Assembly: GCF_050897975.1 (NCBI RefSeq)
Contig: NZ_JBPAXY010000001.1
Span: 1-64,000, forward strand
Source: Pseudooceanicola sp050897975
GTDB taxonomy: Bacteria; Pseudomonadota; Alphaproteobacteria; Rhodobacterales; Rhodobacteraceae
Direction of reading: 5' to 3'
DNA length: 64,000 bases
The translations under genes were made by a program, and so were the position numbers. The notes beneath the pieces are model-generated. The model was not told the origin of the DNA, did not search any database, and saw nothing but the letters and a program-made list of their open reading frames with translations. Of the stretch, positions 6,998 to 15,558 are shown one piece after another. How positions within the stretch are numbered: position 1 is the stretch's first letter; each line of letters begins with the position of its first letter.

Positions 6998-9486
6998 CGC
7001 TCACCTCCGAGCACGTTGCTGAAATCAGGCCCCCGTTCGGGCTGGAGCTGGCCGCGTTGCCACCAGCTGCCGGTTCCGTAGTCGCGCTGCTGGCGGCGCT
7101 CCTGCTGCCGCATCAGACGCTCCGCCTCCGGATCCAGGAAGATGCGCAGTTGATCGGCCACGCCTCGGGCATAGGCCAGGCGCGCATACCAGAGACTGGA
7201 CAGGACCGGGGTGTTGTAGCCGACGAAGTTCGCCACATCGCGACCGAGGAGAAAGCTGTCGCCTTCCATGGCGCGCCAGATCGGATTGCCGATCAGCCCC
7301 GCCACGTCGCCGCCAAACGAGACCACGGGCCCGGCCAGGGTTTCGGCGAAGCCGCCACCGATCCGGCTCTCGGTCGCCGCGAAGAAATCACCGAATATCC
7401 CCAGGCCACCCCCCTGCAAGATGGCGGCGCCCCAGAACTTGGTCTGGTCCATCGGGCGAGGATCGTTGCCCTTGGCCAGCTCTTTCAGCTGGATCGCCAT
7501 TCCGCCCATCAGGGTCAGGCCGAGCCCCATCTTGGCGGCGTAGGTGAACCGGTTCCAAGGCGTCGGCTGAGCCAGAAACCGACGGTACTGGCTGAGCATC
7601 AGGGACAAAGCAAAGCTCTTGTACATGACACTGGACCGCAGCAGCTCTCCCCCGAGGGTGCCCGGTGCGCTGTTCCCCAGCCAGAAAGCACGTCCCTCAA
7701 GGCTGGCCGAGGGAATGGCCACTTCCATCTGTTCTTCGATCAGCATGTTCAGACGCAGGGACAGCCCCTCCGCCAGCGCGGGCGACAATCGTGTCTGGTT
7801 GTGGCGCCAATGCTGAGGAGACAGGAAGGTGGCACCATTGCTGGCCCGAAACAGCCCATCAGGCGACCGCAGAAGATCCCAGTCCGACATGGTGATACCG
7901 CGCGCCTCGAAAAGCTTGCGCAACGGCTCGTCTATCTGATCGAAGGTCCGGCCCGCGTTCTGCGCCAGGTAGGCGGAGAATTCCATCCTGAAGGCGTTCC
8001 GGTTCATGTCGGTCCAGAAGGCCAGGCCCGAGGCCCGCATCGTGATACCCGACACGCGCTCGGCGATCTCCCCCGCGATGACATCGCCAGTGTAGCGGGC
8101 GGCGCTACTGCCAGCCTCGGCCAGGGTGTCGGCCACATAGCCGAGCTTCGCCGCCAACTCCCGCTCTCCCGAAGAGGCCATCAGCTTGATCGACCGGCCC
8201 ATGACATTATTCGGGTTCAGCCCGCTGGCCCGGGCGCCCATGCGCATTGTCACGATATCCGTCACCGCCGACAGCGGCGCGCTGCCCAGTTGGATCGCAG
8301 TCAGGTATTTCCGGGTATTGCTGAAGAAACGTGCGGCGACTTCGTGCTCGGTGTTGTTCACAGCCCCGCTGAAATGCGCCAGCATGGTCTGCGCCTTGCC
8401 TGCCGCCTTGTTGATCCTGATCTCGAGCGCGGTATCGCTCTTCAACGCAGCTTTCTGGCTGGCAACCTGGGCGGCAAACTCCAGCCCCATCTTAGGGTTC
8501 GGTCCCAGAACCCGCATCTGGGCAATGTCGCGCGCCATGCCGTGCAGGCCGCCGATCATCGCGCTGAAAGCATCCGAGGTGCCGAAGCGCTGGTTGTACT
8601 CCATCCAGGCTGAACCACCGAGAAAATGCAGTTCTCGATGCTCTGCCCTGGTGTTGTAGAGCGCCTGACCACCAACCGCCATGGACGGATCCCGGTCGTT
8701 CCAGCCCCGGGTCACGATGCCGTCGTAGACCTGTCGAAGGAATACTTGCGCCTCGGCGCGACGCGGGGCGCGGCCGTCGATGGCGAAGGCTTTCCCCGTC
8801 TGGTGGTTTCGGATCCGTGTCCAGTCCAGCAACGGCGTGATGAACTCGGCCCAGGCCTCGAACGTCACCCGCCGCAGGGCGGTGACATCATGGGTATGGG
8901 TCACCCCGAAATCCGCCAGGTCGCCGATGTCGCCGCCATGGGCGTTGAACATGCGGCGCAGGCGTTGCTGTACCCCGCGCACGGAATCGGCCAGCGCCTT
9001 GGCCGCCGGATCCCCGCTGTCCTCCAGGTGCAGCTCCTGGATCAGCTGACGCAGGCGCACCGGGTCACGGCTGTTACCGATCAGGTTGCGCCCCGTCGCG
9101 CGAAGGACATCATTCAGCTCCGCATTGACGTCGCGGATCAGCGCATCTGCCAGGGATTGTATGCTCTCACCGACAAAGCCGCTGCCCTCGCTCCACTCCA
9201 GCAGATTGACCAGGGCCCGGGCCGGATCCTCCGCCTTGGTGATCAGGTCATGCAGGCGTCGTTGCGCCTGAAGCTGGTTGACCACCTTGTGATGGCGCGA
9301 CCGCCGCGCCTGCCTGGTTGCCTCTTTCAGATCGGCAGCGGCGGCCGCTTCAGCTGCATGGCGGGGCATGGTGGTCTCATACCGGGCCAGCAGCTGTTCG
9401 TAATTGCTTCCGGCCTGTTCAGCTCGGATTTTGTCGAGATCCCCCGCATCGACCGCGCGCTGAAGGCAATCGTGAATATTGGCCAT
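6994..9486 (-). CDS. internal virion (ejection) protein, gp16-like
   Basis: An 830-residue, largely helical protein with no enzyme motif that I can name. The C-terminal third has hydrophobic and glycine-rich patches (around 645-760, for example ILQGGGLGIFGDFF) typical of the large podovirus proteins that form the DNA-ejection channel. Its position between the 1156-residue virion protein and the tail fibre supports an ejectosome role. Start and stop overlap both neighbours (ATGA at 6994-6997), showing tight translational coupling. Confidence 0.7.
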   Translation of the reverse strand: MANIHDCLQRAVDAGDLDKIRAEQAGSNYEQLLARYETTMPRHAAEAAAAADLKEATRQARRSRHHKVVNQLQAQRRLHDLITKAEDPARALVNLLEWSEGSGFVGESIQSLADALIRDVNAELNDVLRATGRNLIGNSRDPVRLRQLIQELHLEDSGDPAAKALADSVRGVQQRLRRMFNAHGGDIGDLADFGVTHTHDVTALRRVTFEAWAEFITPLLDWTRIRNHQTGKAFAIDGRAPRRAEAQVFLRQVYDGIVTRGWNDRDPSMAVGGQALYNTRAEHRELHFLGGSAWMEYNQRFGTSDAFSAMIGGLHGMARDIAQMRVLGPNPKMGLEFAAQVASQKAALKSDTALEIRINKAAGKAQTMLAHFSGAVNNTEHEVAARFFSNTRKYLTAIQLGSAPLSAVTDIVTMRMGARASGLNPNNVMGRSIKLMASSGERELAAKLGYVADTLAEAGSSAARYTGDVIAGEIAERVSGITMRASGLAFWTDMNRNAFRMEFSAYLAQNAGRTFDQIDEPLRKLFEARGITMSDWDLLRSPDGLFRASNGATFLSPQHWRHNQTRLSPALAEGLSLRLNMLIEEQMEVAIPSASLEGRAFWLGNSAPGTLGGELLRSSVMYKSFALSLMLSQYRRFLAQPTPWNRFTYAAKMGLGLTLMGGMAIQLKELAKGNDPRPMDQTKFWGAAILQGGGLGIFGDFFAATESRIGGGFAETLAGPVVSFGGDVAGLIGNPIWRAMEGDSFLLGRDVANFVGYNTPVLSSLWYARLAYARGVADQLRIFLDPEAERLMRQQERRQQRDYGTGSWWQRGQLQPERGPDFSNVLGGER

Positions 9487-12400
9487 CAGAGCCCCCTTCC
9501 GGTCGGACAGGCATCCAGAACCGTCTCGAGCGCTTCGTCAGCTTCGAGATCGTCCAGGACTTGTTGCAGGGATATTCGGGTGCCGTTCGCATCCTCGTAG
9601 GACAGGTCGAGATCGGACTGACGCAGCTCGCGCAGCATCGCCCCCATATCCGGCTCGCCCTCGAGGTCCCCAGGACCTTGATCGAAACGCCCGGCGGGCA
9701 TATCTTCAGAGGGCCCGGTTGCGTCAGGAATTCGCGATGACGCACTTGCAGGTGGCTCGTTCGAAGTCCGCACCTGCCGGGCAATTTGCCCCTGTTCATC
9801 CTGGAATGCCGTTACCAGCCAGGTCTTCGCCTGGCCGTCGAAGTCCATCCGGATCACGGAGGTGTCGGGCGCACCGTCGCCAGCGAGCTGGATATAGGTC
9901 CGATCCCCTGCGGTCGACGTCCCGACGACCCGGCCGTCTCGTAGGATTTTCGGGACACGGGCCAACATCGCCGAACCGTGTTTGCTCTCGATATGGCGCA
10001 GGCCAAAGCCCTCTGTGCCGTAGACAAAGCCGATCGGCCCCAGCTCCGGGTGGATCACCGCATCGGGGATTTCCCCCGCCTTGTCCCGCATCAATCGCTC
10101 GATCGCGCCTTCGGGATCTCCGCGGAAGCCGCCGATGATCGGACCGAACGGGCCCTCGGTCTGAAGCTCTTGCAGATCGCGCACGGCCTGCATGTCGGCC
10201 GCCACCGCGTCGCGGCTGGCCGCGCCCTGCTCATAGGCTCCTTCGGGGATTGCGCGCAGATCGACCCGATCCGACGCGACCTCACGCGGCGCAGCCGTGC
10301 CCATTTCGGTGAGCTCCCCGAAGGTCTCTGGGTCGATCCGGCGCAGGACATCTAGCGGACTGGGCGTATCCACTAGATCGCCCCCGACACGTCCCACCGT
10401 TGCGGCCTCTCGCGCGTAGCGCTCCAGGAACTCAGCGATGGTGGTCGAGCGGGCCTGACGCCCGCCTGGCATCATCTTGCGCACCAGCGCCCGGGTCAAA
10501 GGTGCGACGCGGTCGCCCAGGAACAGATCGACGTCGCCCAGCATGTCCTCCAGCACGGCGGCCACCCCTTGGCCAGCTTCTGCTGCCGTCTCCCGGGCGA
10601 GCATGATCAGCCGCGTGGCATCGAGGAGGAAGGGCGTGATGTCGAACTCCGGCGCCACAACGCCCGCGTCAATCGCCGCCCGCAGCCGCGCGATTTCGGG
10701 CGCTGCATCGGCCAGCGCATCCATCAGGCTGCGCAGCTCGCCGCGCTCTGCCTCGACATAGCGGGCGAGGATATGCGGATCGGGATAGGCCCGTGCAAAC
10801 AGCGCATCCCGCAGCTGCCGGATCCCATCGCTGCTGATCCTGCCCTCGGCCGACAGGAAGGCGTTGCGCTCCGAGCGCGGGAAATTCCCGATGAAAGCCC
10901 GGGCGAAATCGCGGTTGCGCGCCGATCCCAGATCCGCCTTGGCATCAAAGGTCTGCATGGCGTCGTGGCTTAGCGCCCGCTGACCGATCTCTGCGCGCTC
11001 GGTCGCGTTCATCCGGGCGACACCGCTGTCCTGGGCATCGACCACCAACCGGCGCCGGGCCTCGGCGTCAAGCTCGCTGGTGCGCCGTGCAATCAGAACT
11101 GGGCGCTCGACACCTTCCGGGATCGGCCGACCGGTGCGCAACTCGATCTGGCGCCGATAGTCCTCGGCACGGTCATAGGCCAAGTCATAGGCGCGTTCGA
11201 TCGCGCGCACCCGGCCGTTGCCGCTTTCGATCACATCGTCGGGTCCGACCAGGGGCGCGCCGCGATCCGCTTCCGGGCCGTCCATGAGGCGCGCCGGATC
11301 CAGTCGGCTCGCGGTTTCCGCGACCCAGGCGTCGCTCGTGGCCCGGCTGCGATCACGCGGCTGAAGATCACCCGAGGCCTGCCGCAGGGTCGACAGATCC
11401 ACGACCTGGTATTCCACGTCGACGCGCATGTCATCGCCCACACTGACCTGGCCCGTGCGGGTATAGGGCCGCGATGTCTGGTAGGTGCCGTCGCCGGGCC
11501 CAGTCGTACTGGCCCCCTCGCTGCCCACCCGGGCAGAAGCGCCGCGCCAGCGCGGGACACTGCCGCCCTCGTACTGGTTCATCACCTCGACCGCGTAGCC
11601 CCGGCGCGTTGACAGCGCCTTGATGCCTGGACGCTCGAAGGTCTCGGACACCAGCTCAGCAGCTTCTGCCGCGCTGCCCGCGCGCTGGATCTGTGCCCAG
11701 GCGGCGGCCTCGCTGGTTTCGAGCTCGTGGAACAGGAAGTCGATCTGGATGTCGATATCCGATGCCGGCTTGCCACGGGCCCGCGCGAAGGCTTCCAGGG
11801 CCCGCTTGCGCGGCCCGTTCCATTGCGCAATCCCGAATGCGTTGCCACGGTCCCCTAGGGCGGAGGTATTGAGGCTGACCCCGCTTTCGGCCATGAAATT
11901 GCCGACCATACCTGCGGCGATATGGGGATCCATGCCGCGCTCCAGCAGGCGCCCGAAAACGTAGCCGATCCGATTGTCCCGTGGAGAAGCGTTGCCGCCG
12001 GGCGCGAAGTCGAAGTCCGACATCTCCAGCGGCTGCGGCGACAGCGGGGGCCCGCCCTGCCCCGGCGCCTGGCTGCCATCGCCCCCCTGTTCCGCCTGGG
12101 GTCGAGCGGCCAGGCGCCGATCCGCCAGCTCCGCGGTAGCGCGCTCGACCTCGGTCATGTGGTCCAGCGCCCGTTCGTCCTTGCGCAGCTGCTCTGCCTC
12201 GGCCTCTCGGCGGACGCGGCGGTACTCCTGGCGTCGCGCCAACCCATAGCCAATGCCGCCGCCAAGTGCGCCAAGACCGGCCGAGAATAGGGCAGCATTC
12301 GCGATCTGCTTTCCGGCCTCGGGTTCCGGCAACCCCAGATCCAGCGCTGCCTGCTGCTGATCCGGGAGGCTCATATACTCGGTCAGTCCCCCGGCGACGC

Positions 12401-12956
12401 CCTCCGTAAGGGCCGTGCGCGCGACAAGGGCGCCGAAACCTAGCTTCACCCCAGCACTGGGCGCTCCACCCAGAGGAAGCGAAAGCAGCGTGTATTCGTC
12501 GCGAATGCCCGCCCCCAGGCTGCCCACAAGCGACGCGCTCCATCCTTCGAAGCCCGAGGCGACGTTGTCCTTGTCCTCGAGGATTTCCGTGAGCTCGGCG
12601 CGACGGCGGCGCTCGACCTCGGCGTCGAACTCCTCGCGACTGCCCGGCAACCGGCTGAATGTGTCGGGATCGAATGCGCGCAGCTCGGACACGCGATCCG
12701 CAGCCTGGCCAAGTTCCAAGCTGAACCGCTTCTGGCTGCTGCGGGTGCGCGATCGCGGCGGAGTGTCCGGGCCGATCGCCTCTTGCATCTCATCCAGAAG
12801 ATCCTGCTCGAAGGCGTGCTTCTGCTTGCCGAAGTTGTCCACGGAAACCCGGTCCAGCCGGTACTGGAGCTGGACATGATCGGTCCAGCTGGGCAGCCCG
12901 CCCACCAAAGGCTCATTCGGCGCGGCCTCTGCGCTCGGGCGGCCGAACCAGGTCAC
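9486..12956 (-). CDS. polyvalent internal virion protein: tail lysozyme + ParB-like domain + Barnase/EndoU/RelE-like nuclease
   Basis: A 1156-residue multidomain protein. Residues 1-300 are helical with glycine-rich hydrophobic segments (140-240). Residues 325-465 match the phage tail-lysozyme fold (motif GMVGNFMAESG, probable catalytic Glu357, then GIAQWNGPRK). Residues 508-650 resemble the DdrB-type ParB superfamily domain (VDLSTLRQA, then ESGNGRVRAIE near 577-587). Residues 960-1060 resemble a PBECR toxin nuclease (GFGLRHIESKHG at 983-994, VIRMDFDGQAKTWLVTAF). A short helical tail ends the protein. By family knowledge such 'polyvalent' proteins enter the host with the DNA. The lysozyme part would open the cell wall; the other domains may act on host nucleic acid. 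Domain limits are approximate. Confidence 0.8.
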   Translation of the reverse strand: MTWFGRPSAEAAPNEPLVGGLPSWTDHVQLQYRLDRVSVDNFGKQKHAFEQDLLDEMQEAIGPDTPPRSRTRSSQKRFSLELGQAADRVSELRAFDPDTFSRLPGSREEFDAEVERRRRAELTEILEDKDNVASGFEGWSASLVGSLGAGIRDEYTLLSLPLGGAPSAGVKLGFGALVARTALTEGVAGGLTEYMSLPDQQQAALDLGLPEPEAGKQIANAALFSAGLGALGGGIGYGLARRQEYRRVRREAEAEQLRKDERALDHMTEVERATAELADRRLAARPQAEQGGDGSQAPGQGGPPLSPQPLEMSDFDFAPGGNASPRDNRIGYVFGRLLERGMDPHIAAGMVGNFMAESGVSLNTSALGDRGNAFGIAQWNGPRKRALEAFARARGKPASDIDIQIDFLFHELETSEAAAWAQIQRAGSAAEAAELVSETFERPGIKALSTRRGYAVEVMNQYEGGSVPRWRGASARVGSEGASTTGPGDGTYQTSRPYTRTGQVSVGDDMRVDVEYQVVDLSTLRQASGDLQPRDRSRATSDAWVAETASRLDPARLMDGPEADRGAPLVGPDDVIESGNGRVRAIERAYDLAYDRAEDYRRQIELRTGRPIPEGVERPVLIARRTSELDAEARRRLVVDAQDSGVARMNATERAEIGQRALSHDAMQTFDAKADLGSARNRDFARAFIGNFPRSERNAFLSAEGRISSDGIRQLRDALFARAYPDPHILARYVEAERGELRSLMDALADAAPEIARLRAAIDAGVVAPEFDITPFLLDATRLIMLARETAAEAGQGVAAVLEDMLGDVDLFLGDRVAPLTRALVRKMMPGGRQARSTTIAEFLERYAREAATVGRVGGDLVDTPSPLDVLRRIDPETFGELTEMGTAAPREVASDRVDLRAIPEGAYEQGAASRDAVAADMQAVRDLQELQTEGPFGPIIGGFRGDPEGAIERLMRDKAGEIPDAVIHPELGPIGFVYGTEGFGLRHIESKHGSAMLARVPKILRDGRVVGTSTAGDRTYIQLAGDGAPDTSVIRMDFDGQAKTWLVTAFQDEQGQIARQVRTSNEPPASASSRIPDATGPSEDMPAGRFDQGPGDLEGEPDMGAMLRELRQSDLDLSYEDANGTRISLQQVLDDLEADEALETVLDACPTGRGL

Positions 12957-15028
12957 GGTCCGAAGATCCGGTTCAGCAGCCGCAGGCTGAACTGATAGTC
13001 ACCGCCTGCATCGGACTGGATCGTCTTCAGCCCGGTATCGGTGTCGACCTGCAAGATGTAGACATCATCGCCGATGGCTTTGATGCTCACCTGGCCATCC
13101 ACCAGCTCATCGCGCGTGATCGGTCGCCCGGCGATCACCGGCAGACTATCCCCGGCGATCTGCCGAAGATGTTCCTGAAAACGCTCTTCGGTGAAGGACC
13201 GATAGGCCGCTGCGTAGCTCGCGCCCTCTCCGTCCGTGCCAAGCATGGTGAAATTGGTCTCGAGCTTCTCTGCGCTCAACCCCATGGGGATGATCGTCGC
13301 GGCGCCCTTGAAATCCTGGATGCCACCGCGCGCATCCGCTCTGCCATATTGGCCCGTCCCGCCCAGGACTTCATGCGCCGCCTGCGCATAGACCTTCGCA
13401 TTCATCTCGCCGGTCGGATCCTCCCGCTTCATACGAGCGGCAAACAGCGCGTCGATCGACTGGTTGATTTCCTGCTGCAACAGCTCTTCGCCGGGCAGAT
13501 CGACCAGCACGTCCCCGATCGCCGCCTGGGCTTCTTCCAGCCGTTCGCTGGCCGGCGGCACCAGGGCGTTGCCCAGGTCGATCGCCGACTGACCTTGAAG
13601 GATCTCCCGCCCTAGATCTTCGCGCCCGCCCGCCGACAGCAGGCCGCCAACATGGCTCAGAACCGGATCGCCCAGCAGGTCCAGAACCGGTGTCGATCCA
13701 TCCTCCGCCACGGCTGAGGCCGCGATCCGCGCCAGGGCTGCCCGGACTTCTGGATCTTGGTCGGTCCCGGCCAATGCCTTCAGTTCGGCTTCTTCCTTGT
13801 CGGAGAAGAGGCGCAAAGCGCCGTCCGTGTAGCCTTCCGCCCGCATCTGCTCGGCGAAAGAGAGACGGCTTCGGATGCTTTGCTCGAAGGCCCTGGGGTT
13901 CGCCGGGTCGAGCTCAGCCGCGAATGCCGGTACCGGCAGATCGACCCTATCAGCCTGACGGATCGGGTCTTGCTCGTACCCGGCCACATTCTGGTCGCGG
14001 ATTTCGATCAGCGCCTCGAGGCGGCGGGCGCTACGCTCATCCCCTGGTGCGGATTGGCGTTCTCGCTCGATCTCGGCGCTCAGCTGGGCGGGCGACATCG
14101 ACAGCAGGTCGGGCCGCTCCTGGGCCAGAAGGACCACGGCTTCGGTCTGCGCGAAATCGTCATGGCCTACGATATTGGGATCCGACAGCAGATCATCCCA
14201 GTGAACATCCTTGCCATTCATGGCTTCGGACCTGACCACCCGCAGGAAGTCGGTGGTTTCCTTGTTGGCTTGCGACGCCCCGAATTTCAGCTCCTGGTCG
14301 ATGGCGGTCTGCGCCTTGGTCTTCCAGATCGCGATATCGGTCGGTGCGAGCCCAGGAAAGCGGCCAGGGACGTCAAGCTGCTGCATCAGCTCTTGCGGAT
14401 CCTGCCGCAGCATGTCGGTCAGCAGCGCGCTCGAGCTGCCCTGGCGCATCTCCAACTTCCGGCGCTCAGCCTCATCGGCGGCAATCACGCCATCTGCGAC
14501 CATCGCGTCGTAATAGGCATCCCCCCGGGCGAAGGTTTCCTCGGCGCTCTCACCGCGGTTAGCGACCGCTTCGCGCGCGAATTGCTGGCCCGCCTGAATG
14601 GCCATGGCCTCACGCTCGGCGATGCGATCTTGCAGAAAGCGGCGGCCGAGGCTGAAGCTATGCGCATTGACCGCCTGATCGAAAGCCAGGCCAAAGCGTT
14701 CCTGGTTGCGCTGGTTCAGCCCCGGCGAAGCCTCATCTCCCTCGAGGTACCGCTGCTTGATCGCGGCGCTACGCTGATCCCAGGCTTCGCCGGCGGCACG
14801 GGGATCGCCGATTTGGTCGACCTCGAGGCGCAGATCGTTCAGTTCGCGGGTTGCATCCACCTGCGCCCGCTCGAACTCGCTGTTGAGCTCGAACTGCTCA
14901 ACCTGTTCGAAAACACCTTTCACCTGCTGACCGAAGGCCGCGATGGCATTGCCATCCTCGCGACCTTCAACGCGCAGGCGCGCCGCGCGGCCAGCCTCGG
15001 ATCCCGCCTGAGGAACGGTCAGCGTCAT
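12953..15028 (-). CDS. internal virion protein, gp15-like
   Basis: A 691-residue, predominantly helical and charged protein without recognisable catalytic motifs. It lies between a gp14-like membrane-insertion protein and the 1156-residue ejection protein, the position of T7 gp15. The chosen ATG (15028) gives an ATGA overlap with the upstream gene and has GGAG eight bases before it; an upstream in-frame ATG at 15046 is less well placed. Confidence 0.7.
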   Translation of the reverse strand: MTLTVPQAGSEAGRAARLRVEGREDGNAIAAFGQQVKGVFEQVEQFELNSEFERAQVDATRELNDLRLEVDQIGDPRAAGEAWDQRSAAIKQRYLEGDEASPGLNQRNQERFGLAFDQAVNAHSFSLGRRFLQDRIAEREAMAIQAGQQFAREAVANRGESAEETFARGDAYYDAMVADGVIAADEAERRKLEMRQGSSSALLTDMLRQDPQELMQQLDVPGRFPGLAPTDIAIWKTKAQTAIDQELKFGASQANKETTDFLRVVRSEAMNGKDVHWDDLLSDPNIVGHDDFAQTEAVVLLAQERPDLLSMSPAQLSAEIERERQSAPGDERSARRLEALIEIRDQNVAGYEQDPIRQADRVDLPVPAFAAELDPANPRAFEQSIRSRLSFAEQMRAEGYTDGALRLFSDKEEAELKALAGTDQDPEVRAALARIAASAVAEDGSTPVLDLLGDPVLSHVGGLLSAGGREDLGREILQGQSAIDLGNALVPPASERLEEAQAAIGDVLVDLPGEELLQQEINQSIDALFAARMKREDPTGEMNAKVYAQAAHEVLGGTGQYGRADARGGIQDFKGAATIIPMGLSAEKLETNFTMLGTDGEGASYAAAYRSFTEERFQEHLRQIAGDSLPVIAGRPITRDELVDGQVSIKAIGDDVYILQVDTDTGLKTIQSDAGGDYQFSLRLLNRIFGP

Positions 15029-15558
15029 GACAGCAACTCCGCCCATTCATCCGCCGGCCGATCAAGCCAGGCGCCAGCGGCACTCAACCCCCCGCGCAAC
15101 AGCGCCTGACTCGCCTTGGCCCGATAGTTCACCTGCTCGGCGGTAAGCTCGTTCTGGGTCGCCTGAGCGCCCGATCGGATGGCCTGGTCGTTGAAGGACA
15201 ATTCCGCCGCGGCGGACTGGCCCAGAAGCACCGCCGTGGCGCTGTCCAGCTGGACACCACGGGCCGCCAGTTCCGCACGCTGAACCGCGATCTGGGACTG
15301 GAAGCGCCGCCGCTCACGATCCGCCCTCGTGGCATCCAGCGCGCGCTGCTGTTGCTTCTGGTTCTCGATCAGTTCGACATTGGCTCGCGCCGCCGCAGCG
15401 GTCTGTGCACCCTGAACCAGCGGCCCGGCGATCGCCAGCACCGTCCCGATGGTCTGCATCGTCCCCGCGATACTGGCGGCAGCGGTGCTGCCTGCCGCGG
15501 TGGCCGCACCGCCAGCGCCCAGGGAGGCAAAAATGGGAACGAGGGCTTGCACACACAT
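15025..15558 (-). CDS. internal virion protein, gp14-like
   Basis: A 177-residue protein with a glycine/alanine-rich hydrophobic N-terminal half (residues 8-50), followed by a long helical arginine/glutamine-rich section (60-150). This resembles T7 gp14-type ejection proteins that insert into the outer membrane. Its start overlaps the stop of the tail tube B gene by one base (TGATG). Confidence 0.75.
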   Translation of the reverse strand: MCVQALVPIFASLGAGGAATAAGSTAAASIAGTMQTIGTVLAIAGPLVQGAQTAAAARANVELIENQKQQQRALDATRADRERRRFQSQIAVQRAELAARGVQLDSATAVLLGQSAAAELSFNDQAIRSGAQATQNELTAEQVNYRAKASQALLRGGLSAAGAWLDRPADEWAELLS

